Source: Pleurotus ostreatus/Saccharomyces cerevisiae fusant (Eukaryota > Opisthokonta). Taken from it: a DNA stretch of 64,000 bases. The stretch lies in assembly GCA_024196135.1 (NCBI GenBank), contig JAMQCK010000066.1, positions 40,849-104,848 on the forward strand, given 5' to 3'. Shown in pieces: positions 57,300 through 64,000 of this stretch. Under the pieces are notes generated by a model that worked only from the letters and a program-made list of their open reading frames with translations, searched no databases and was not told the DNA's origin. The translations under genes and the position numbers were made by a program. Positions within the stretch are counted from its first letter, which is position 1. Each line of letters starts with the position of its first letter.

Positions 57300-58961
57300 C
57301 CAACGCGGCGCCGACTGAGACCGCGAGCGAGCTGGCATTGTCCACCGCACCATCTGGCATTGCTCACCGCCTCGGCTGCCATTGTCTGCCGCCTTGGAGA
57401 AGCCCCGACCCACAGAAAATGAACTGCCATTCACCAAAGTGGGTTGTGGACGCATTGAACTAAGCATGCGAGCCCACATCGGGGCCGCCAAAAAGGACAT
57501 CCGAATCGGACGAGCTCGCTACACGGGGCCTTAGGACCACTCTTGCTGCAAAGGCTGGTTTGAACGCCGATTCGGAGTGCGTAGACTGATCTCCGAAAGG
57601 GTAGACGGTATACTTGCCGGCAAGTGAACGTTGTGGTCCTCAGAGTCAGTGAGGTAAGGCCATAATCCCGACGGGGGCGGGTGCCGCGGGGCGCCACAAA
57701 TACAGCCAAGCAAACGCCACGTACGGTATTTGCCGAACCATAGCTTGCCTTCGACGCTGTCGTCGATCGTTGCGCTTCTTGACTCTCCCCTTCGGGAAAA
57801 CTCCTCGATCAGAGCTGGCGCAGCTCGTTCTGAGAGATAGATTGCTGGTCCTTCTGTCATATCTATCGTATGGTTGAGCCTGTCGCAAACGCTGCACTGG
57901 CGTAGGCTCGCACTTGCGGCTTCACCTCCTTGCTTCATTGGGCCCGGGCTGTATCTGAGCGCCGGTAGGACCTTTGAAGACCTTCCTTGCCAACGTCGTA
58001 CCCTGTAGCTGTTGACGTCGCTGCATATAGGACGAATATAGGATGCGCACCTCCCTCTATAAAACATGCTCAGGTTGCACTCGCCATTCACCGCGCATTT
58101 TGTGCATGTCAGTGGCAGAGAACATATGCTTTGCGAGCGGGTTACTCGCGCTGTGTGCGGCATCTCTTCGAGAACTGAACGAAGCTGGGCGGGCAGCTTC
58201 CTGAGGCGGCGGGAGCGACGCAGACGGGACCACGTCCGACAGTGGCGGTCCGCGTACATGCTCGGACCGAACGATGGGCCGGCCATACTCATGATAAATA
58301 ATCGCCGTCGCCGGAGTGAACAAAGAACGAGATCAATCAATCAAATGTCTAGAATGAAGATCGCATCTCCCGCCCCCGACTGCCCACCGCCCCGGCATAT
58401 CCCCCTACTCCCCAACCTCCCTCCATCTCCCTTCCACCCTTCCCACCTAATTCCCACACCTCCACTTAATGTGTCTTCATCACGACAATGTCTCGCTGCA
58501 TTGCATTCTCGACTTCCCCACCCACGCTCCCCACCGCCCCCACGACCCCCCATCACTACCGACCAACTCCCTCAACCTCTCCTTATCGAACGGGAGAGAG
58601 GGATCCTTCGCGAGCACGCCGAGAATGTAAGTAGGAGCTGAGTGTGTTAGTTTACTGAGCTTTATGGGTGATTGAGGGAGGGGATGGGTTGGGGAAGGGG
58701 AATAGGCCGAGTAGACCGCGTAACCAAAGTCCCTCTACTTGGGCTACGCGCTGCTATATAGCATCTGTAGCAAAGTTTTTTCTCAATTGAGAATCTATGT
58801 TTTCGAGGCAGTCTTGGGTAAAATTTGTTTGAGATATGGACCTCTCCCTATGTTGAAGTGTACCGGCGCAGGACTGTCGCTTTGACTGCGCGAATCGACC
58901 CTTAAAAAGAACTTACAGCCATCATCTCTGGAGTTGAGGACTTGAAGGGCGTAGACCTAGA
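57300..58961. other. 1.7-kb stretch, one long orphan frame
   Basis: A minus-strand frame runs from 58340 to 57531 (269 codons) without a recognised motif; its composition (many Arg/Ser/Cys) argues against a real gene, but its length is notable. Bases 58380-58560 are a C-rich, pyrimidine-skewed tract on the plus strand. Nothing else supported. Confidence 0.35.
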
Positions 58962-60713
58962 TTAAGCCAACGTGGTGCACCCGCTGAGTATCGCACAACA
59001 CTTTCGTCGCTCGACTTGCACTGAGTTGACGGAACACAGCCGAGCGGGCGCGACGGACCCCGCTGGGTCAGGACGCAAGAACTGAAAAAGATCGTACCCA
59101 GTGATGAGGGTATCGCCATGGACAGATAGATCGCGCAACCCGGCGAGCTGGGGCAGCATGAGCGAGCGCAGGAGCGTCTCTTCCTCCATGCGCACCTCGG
59201 AAAGCTCGAGGGATTCCAGCCCCCTTGTCATACGCCCCAAGAACGCGAGCCAGACCTCCGCGTCGCGCACGGGCCACAGCGCGCGCGAGGGCAGTTCCGA
59301 TATCCCCACCCATAGATGCCGGAGTGCCGGGAAGCTCAGCGCCGCGAACAGCCCGTCGCGCGCGCCCTCGCCCGCGAGGCCAAACGACCGCAGGGCTGAG
59401 TGCGTCAGTGGCGGGTGCGAGGAGCTGGGCGCTGCGAAGAGGCTGACCTCGAGCAGCTTGAGTGCGGGCGCATCGCGCAGGATCCGCAGCACGTCACCCT
59501 CGTTGAGGGGGCACCGCCGCAGCGCGAGGGCGGTCAGGCGCGCATAGGGGATGCCGGCGGGCAGGACGCGCTCCCGCCAGTAGAGCTCGCGCAGCGCGGG
59601 GGCGGAGGCGACCAGCTGGGCGACGAGGTCGATGTTCGACCGGTGGGGGGAGGCGAAGTGGTCGAGGGAGACGCTCAGACTGTCCAGGCGCGCCATATCG
59701 GCGGGCGGGACGCGCGAGAGCAGCGGGAGGGCGTACGCGCGTGTCCAGCGGAGGGACAGGGATCGCGTGCGCGGCATGTTGGCCAGGACGAGGTCGAGCG
59801 TGCACGGGCAGGCATTAGGGCGTCGGCGAGGTTTACCGATTATAGCACTGAATACGACCTCCAAGGGGTGCATCCTCGCGCGCTGCATGTATAGTTCCGC
59901 GACCTTTCGCTTAGCACATGCCCGCTGGCCATCGCACTCCTGGACATGGACGTGCGTCCAGAGCGCCGCGTCGCCCAGCGCGGTGGCGCGCCAGGTACTG
60001 CAGACGTGCGATAACCGTACGGGCGTGTGCAACCTGGTGGCAAGCTCGGCCTCGACGAGGAAGGTGAAGATTGTCGACAGCAGTTCGGTGGGCAGCCGGT
60101 TTATCAAGGGTGGCAGACCCAGTGGGACGACGCGTGGGATGAGCGCGCGCCAGAAGGTAGGCAGGGGGCCGTTTGGGAGGATGCCGAGCTTGCGCAGCTC
60201 GAGAAGGGCCATACGAACTTCGATTGAGGTCTCGGGCAGCTCTGCTGACGATACAGGGTGTACCGTAGCGAAAAGGTCGACCGTCTATGCAAGCGAGGAG
60301 TGTTAGCGGCAACTTCGTTCGAGCGAGGAAGTCACGCAGCGGGCGACAGTACTGGAACACACCTCAACGTCCTCATTTGGGATGTCCAAGACGCTTGTAA
60401 GAGCCGCGGGGAGGAGGCTGTCCGACGCTGGTTGAGAGCCACCGAGTCCTGGTGTCTCGTCTGTATTCGATTTTTGCATCTCATCGCCTGTATTCGATTC
60501 TTGTATCTCATCGTCTGTATTTGATTCTTGCATCTCGTCGTCTGGATTCAAACCTTGTATCTCGTCGTCTGAACTCGATTCTTGTATCTCATCGTCCGAT
60601 TTCGATTCCGAAGATTCGTTCGCGTTCATTTCTGCCAGCTCGTCGTCTTGGTCCCTCCCTGTCAATCCGCCGTCCCGTCCAAGTGTTGGATTCATCTCAT
60701 ACGCGACGTCCAT
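58962..60713 (-). CDS. F-box protein with acidic repeat N-terminus
   Basis: Two exons, 60713-60363 and 60284-58962, give 557 residues. The first exon encodes an acidic low-complexity region with five 9-residue repeats of type DDEIQESNT (residues 40-84). The second starts TVDLFATVHPVSSAELPETS and holds an F-box at about 175-225 (INRLPTELLSTIFTFLVEAE, ending LSHVCSTWRATALGDAALWT). The rest shows leucine-rich periodicity (LRELYWRERVLP, LTALALRRCPLN, ALRHLWVGISELP). As with the other F-box genes here, a role as an SCF receptor is inferred from family. Translation could instead begin at 60212, inside exon 2; the in-frame splice and the F-box position favour the longer form. Confidence 0.8.
60462..60596 (-). 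repeat. 27-bp coding repeat, five copies
   Basis: Encodes five consecutive 9-residue units of DDEIQESNT type in the F-box protein. Copies differ by a few substitutions and keep the reading frame. Confidence 0.8.
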
Positions 60714-60725
60714 GGCCAGAGTGTC

Positions 60726-60870
60726 TTGAAGAGCTTGAGCGTGTTTCGATGAGCTCGGGCGTGTTTTGACGAGCTCGGGCGTATTCTGAAGAGCTTGAGC
60801 GTATTTCGAAGAGCTTGAGCGTGCTTCGATGAGCTTGAGTGTATCTCGAAGAGTGTGAGTGTGTGTTGAT
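60726..60870. repeat. 20-bp minisatellite, about seven copies
   Basis: Repeating unit like GAGCTTGAGCGTGTTTCGAA with a strict 20-bp period, just upstream of the F-box start codon on the minus strand, so within its promoter or leader. Confidence 0.85.
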
Positions 60871-61134
60871 GAACTATAAACTCAACTGAAAGACCGGTTC
60901 GACGGTCGAGAGACACAGTCGGCGGTCGCGTCAATTGGGAGACAGCGCGTCAACTGAGGGAGACGCCACAGAGAGTGAGAGGCCACAGTGAGGGAGACGC
61001 CACAGTGAGGAGAGACGCCACAATGAGGGAGAACGCCAACCGAGGGAAAGAGGCCAAAACCGAGCCATGCGAGGACCGCGCACTTTTATGTCGCCTGAGC
61101 TTTGTGCATGGACAAAACCGGGGCTGTGTGCAGC
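60871..61134. other. spacer with short degenerate repeats
   Basis: Contains a degenerate GAGGGAGACGCCACAGT-type repeat at about 60955-61050. No gene supported. Confidence 0.45.
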
Positions 61135-61327
61135 TGTTCTTGTCCGTTGTCCGACGCTGTTCTTGTCCGTTGTCCGACGCTGTTCTTGTCCATCGTCCGG
61201 CGCTGGGCTTGCCCATCGTCCGGCGCTGTTCTTGTCCATCGTCCGGCGCTGTTTTTGTCCGTTGTCCAACGCTGGGCTTGTCCCTTGTCCGACGCACTTC
61301 TTGTCCGTTATCCGGCGCCGGGCTCGT
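61135..61327. repeat. 23-bp minisatellite, about eight copies
   Basis: Unit of type TTCTTGTCCGTTGTCCGACG plus GCTG variants, period 23 bp. Because 23 is not a multiple of three, each copy shifts the frame and the tract is open in several frames on both strands; these frames are not genes. Confidence 0.85.
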
Positions 61328-61950
61328 CCGTATAGCCCGCGGCCAGTGTTCGGACCACCGAAATAGTCAGCGACGCAGGCCATCAGAAAACTTGAGGGAC
61401 CGACATGACCTGTCGAAAGGCATGACCTGTCGAAGAGACCATTGTGGGAGATGACACCTTACAGCGACGAGCGGCGCCCCGATCATGCACAAGCGTGGCG
61501 ATGGCCATAAACTAGGTGATGACCATAAATTAAGAGAAGAAGAAGAAACACGAAAAAGCGTTTGAACTGCACGCACCTCACCAGTCTCCCCGGACAGACA
61601 TCCGGGAGTTGGGCCACTAAGGCACATTCACTGGAGCGGGTGCGCGATGATTTCCATTCCCTTGCCGCCTCGCCACGTCTATCTCTCGCCCTTCCTCCTC
61701 AGTCTACCGTCCTCGCTCCTTCCCTCCTCCGACCCGCACGCGCCGCCCCTCCTCCGATCCCCACCCCCCTGCAGCCAGCGCCCCGCCGCCCCTCCTCCTC
61801 CCCTCCTCCTCCAAACCTCACGCGACGCCCCACCACCGTCACCCAGTCTCGACGATCTGCACCGCTAGCGTTGAACAAAGGTGCCCCGAGGCCCACGATC
61901 TTTAACCCTGAGGCCCACGATCTTTATAGCGTGCACCATAAAGGTGGGTC
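61328..61950. other. intergenic, no gene seen
   Basis: Bases 61680-61810 are a strongly C-rich pyrimidine tract. Short frames only. Confidence 0.4.
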
Positions 61951-62060
61951 TACTTAGAATATCGCCCCCCTTATAGGATCTACTTAGAAGATCGCCGCCC
62001 TTATAGGATCTACCTAGAAGATCGCCGCCCTTATAGGATCTACTTAGAATATCGCTCCCC
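61951..62060. repeat. 30-bp tandem repeat, nearly four copies
   Basis: Unit TTATAGGATCTACTTAGAAG plus ATCGCCGCCC, repeated with a strict 30-bp period and few substitutions, ending 10 bp before the stop codon of the minus-strand gene at 62071. Confidence 0.85.
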
Positions 62061-62070
62061 TCCCCACCTC

Positions 62071-63738
62071 TCAAAACAACGCCCCCGCCGCCAAATGCCC
62101 CGCGGCCATGATCCGCCAGATGCCGAAGAACCCGCCGAGGGAGGCGAAGGTCGGCCGCGTGTCGAAGATGTCGGGTTGGGCGCCTGGGGGTTAGCTTTTA
62201 GTTATTTGTTCGTGGGGGGTGGTTAGATGTGATGGGAGGGGAGGGGGGTTGTGGTTGGGACGGTGGAGGGGAGGGTGGGGGTGGAGGGCGAGACGGGGGG
62301 GTGGGGAAGGGGGGGTGAGGGAAGGGAAGGGAGGGAGGAGAGGGAAGGGAGGGAGGAGAGGGAAGGGAGGGAGGAGAGGGAAGGGAGGGAGGAGAGGGAA
62401 GGGAAGGATAGGTGGAGGGGACGGTGAAGGGGGTGGGCAAGCGAAGCGAAGCGGGAGGAGGAGAAAAGGACGAGGGAAAGACAATACGAGGTAAAAGCAG
62501 CAAAAGAGCCCGCCCACGCAAACTAAACGCCCCCACGCAATATTAACGCCTCCACGCAAAAGAACCCGCCCACGCAAACCAAACACCCCCACGCACCATT
62601 CGCGAACCCCATCCGCGCGTTGTACCCCGGGAACTTGAGCTGCCCGCGCGCGTCGGCCCATTGGGATTCGTGCACGGTGTTTCCTGGGGGTGGGGTTAGT
62701 TAGGGTTGGGTAGGTCGCCAGCACCGTGCAGCATTGTATACACGTTCGACACAAACCCCCCCCCCCCCCCCAAACAAACCAAAACCCCCACTCACCCTCC
62801 TTCTGCTGCCAGCTCAGAAACTTCTTCGCGCCCATGACACATTTCGGGTTTTTGCGCAGCGCGGCGGGGGTGGCGGACTGGGTGGGTGGAGTTAGTAGGG
62901 GTGGAGATGGGAGGGAAGGAGGGGGATGGGTGGTTATTGGGGTGAGATGGGGAGAGGGATGGGGAAGGGGGGGAGAGGGGAGAGGGGGGGAGAGGGTGAA
63001 GTGGGAGAGGGTGAAGTGGGAGAGGGGGGATGGGGGGAGGGGGAAGTGAGGAGGGGAGGGAAGGTGATGAGGGGGAGATGGGTTAGTAAGGGTGAGGGAT
63101 GGGGGAGGACGAACGTGTGGGAGGCTGAACACGCACCTTCTCCTCCCCACAATACACCGCGCTCCGTGGCTTTGCTAACGGCAGGTGGCCCGGCGTGCCC
63201 GTGACGCGGCAGCGGAAGCCGAGCATGTACATGTTGGGCTGGCCGCAGCTGGGGGGGGGGGTTAGTGAGGGCGGAGAAGCGGGGGGGTGAGCGTTAGCGA
63301 ACATGACAAGGAGGAGGCGTTAGCGAACGCGACAAGGAGGAGGCGTTAGCGAACGTGACAAGGAGGAGGCGTTAGCGAACGTGACAAGGAGGTGAGTTTT
63401 GGGTGGTGGGGAGGGGGGGGTTGGTGAGCATAACAAGGAGGTGGTGAGTTTTATGATTATAAGGGGAAAGGAAGAGGGATGGGAGAGGGTGGGGGGGAGG
63501 GGGGAGAAGAGGGCGAGGGGGGAGAAGAGGGCGAGGGCGAGGGGGACGGGAGGGGGGGTTGGTGAGGGTGGTGGGGTTGGTGAGGGTGGTGGGGTTGGTG
63601 AGGGTGGTGGGGTTGGTGAGGGTGGTGGGGAAGCGGGGGCGAGGCAGGTATCGTTCTGGCAATACCAGATATTGTTCTGGCAATACAGATGCAAAAGAAG
63701 ACCGACCCACGCACCCCTCGGCAATCTGCGCGCGACGG
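62071..63738 (-). CDS. Unknown protein with repeat-filled introns, partial
   Basis: Exons 63248-63137, 62877-62796, 62683-62597 and 62183-62071 join in phase; a further exon likely ends at 63715, and the 5' part lies beyond or near the window edge. The C-terminal part has four Cys (CGQPNMYMLGFRCRVTGTPG, AVYCGEEK, KNPKCVMGAKKFLSWQQKEG), then GNTVHESQWADARGQLKFPG and a hydrophobic end (SLGGFFGIWRIMAAGHLAAG). I do not recognise the family; an extracellular or membrane-associated protein is possible. Its introns are 112, 259, 413 and about 466 nt, against the 50-55 nt usual here, and are packed with C-rich (minus strand) low-complexity repeats. Confidence 0.6.
62210..62450. repeat. G/A-rich low-complexity tract inside an intron
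   Basis: Repeats of GGGAAGGGAGGGAGGAGAG type on the plus strand, within the 413-nt intron 62184-62596 of the minus-strand gene. Similar tracts fill 62890-63100 and 63400-63640 (GGTGAGGGTGGTGGGGTT units). Confidence 0.75.
63360..63640. repeat. G-rich minisatellite inside the largest intron
   Basis: The unit GGTGAGGGTGGTGGGGTT (18 bp) repeats about four times at 63558-63630, preceded by GTGACAAGGAGGAGGCGTTA-type repeats at 63302-63390. Four runs of G close together could form G-quadruplexes; that is inference. Confidence 0.7.
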
Positions 63739-64000
63739 CTCGGTCAGGTCGGTGTATCCCCTCGATAGGTGAAGGGAGAGGTGCGACGTACCCAGCCCCA
63801 CTAAAGGGAGGGAGGCGTTAGTACAAGGTGTGCGATGTGTCGAGATTGCATGGACGGTTAGGGGCGTAGAGATTGCATGGAGGTGAGGAAGAGGAAGGGG
63901 GAGGGGCGAGGAAGGAAAAGAGGCGAGGGGTAGGGAGGGGACGTGGCGAGGAAGGGGGAAGGGGAAGAGCGGCTGGTCGATGCAAGGCGACGAAGACCCG

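Noticed and set aside
61135..61327. CRISPR-like array
   Set aside because: The units are contiguous, with no unique spacers, in a eukaryotic genome.
60931..61454. Overlapping frames on both strands over the minisatellite
   Set aside because: They arise from the 23-bp period, not from a protein; no start, motif or conserved end.
62191..63150. Minus-strand 319-codon Pro/Ser/Leu-rich frame
   Set aside because: It runs through introns and exons of the minus-strand gene alike; openness comes from the C-rich repeat.

Overview
The window looks like nuclear DNA of a filamentous basidiomycete, probably Agaricomycetes. It is GC-rich and dense with genes, which are cut by many short introns of about 50-55 nt with GT(G/A)AGT donors and CTGAC/CTAAC branch sites. 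It carries families typical of that group: a DUF6699 protein, a basidiomycete seven-helix membrane protein, several F-box/LRR-like proteins, BTB proteins, a type I metacaspase and a DUF1680/GH127 enzyme. I found no prokaryotic operons, CRISPR arrays, rRNA or tRNA genes. All gene models were spliced by hand; where exon phases and family motifs agree I give exon coordinates. 

Layout. 1-8 kb: a truncated BTB gene, a small basic protein, NOP12 and a second BTB gene. 8-15 kb: a seven-helix protein and two tandem MFS transporters. 15-30 kb: an F-box gene, a DUF6699 gene, an unassigned 2.5 kb stretch, an 18-exon metacaspase with an Arg/Asp/His-rich prodomain, an F-box gene whose upstream region carries a 638-bp non-autonomous hAT-like element, and the PP2A activator PTPA. 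30-40 kb: a 1200-residue disordered protein, an NTF2-like protein, an SDR and a tandem pair of GNAT acetyltransferases. 40-50 kb: a secreted GH127-like protein, a membrane-anchored dsRNA-binding-motif protein, eIF3i (TIF34), a probable GPI-anchored secreted protein and a DUF1348 protein. 50-57 kb: a 414-bp TA-flanked inverted-repeat element, a HAD sugar/glycerol phosphatase with a large insertion, and an aldo-keto reductase. 58-64 kb: an F-box gene with a 9-residue coding repeat, then a run of minisatellites (20, 23 and 30 bp) and a gene whose introns are swollen with purine/pyrimidine-asymmetric repeats, suggesting a repeat-rich or subtelomere-like edge. 

The genes do not form an obvious pathway. 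Housekeeping genes (NOP12, TIF34, PTPA) are interspersed with fast-evolving accessory families. The strongest unusual signals are the two transposon-like elements, the GC-AG introns (three in the MFS pair, one of them specific to one copy, and one in the SDR), and the microexons that carry or adjoin the catalytic residues of the metacaspase.
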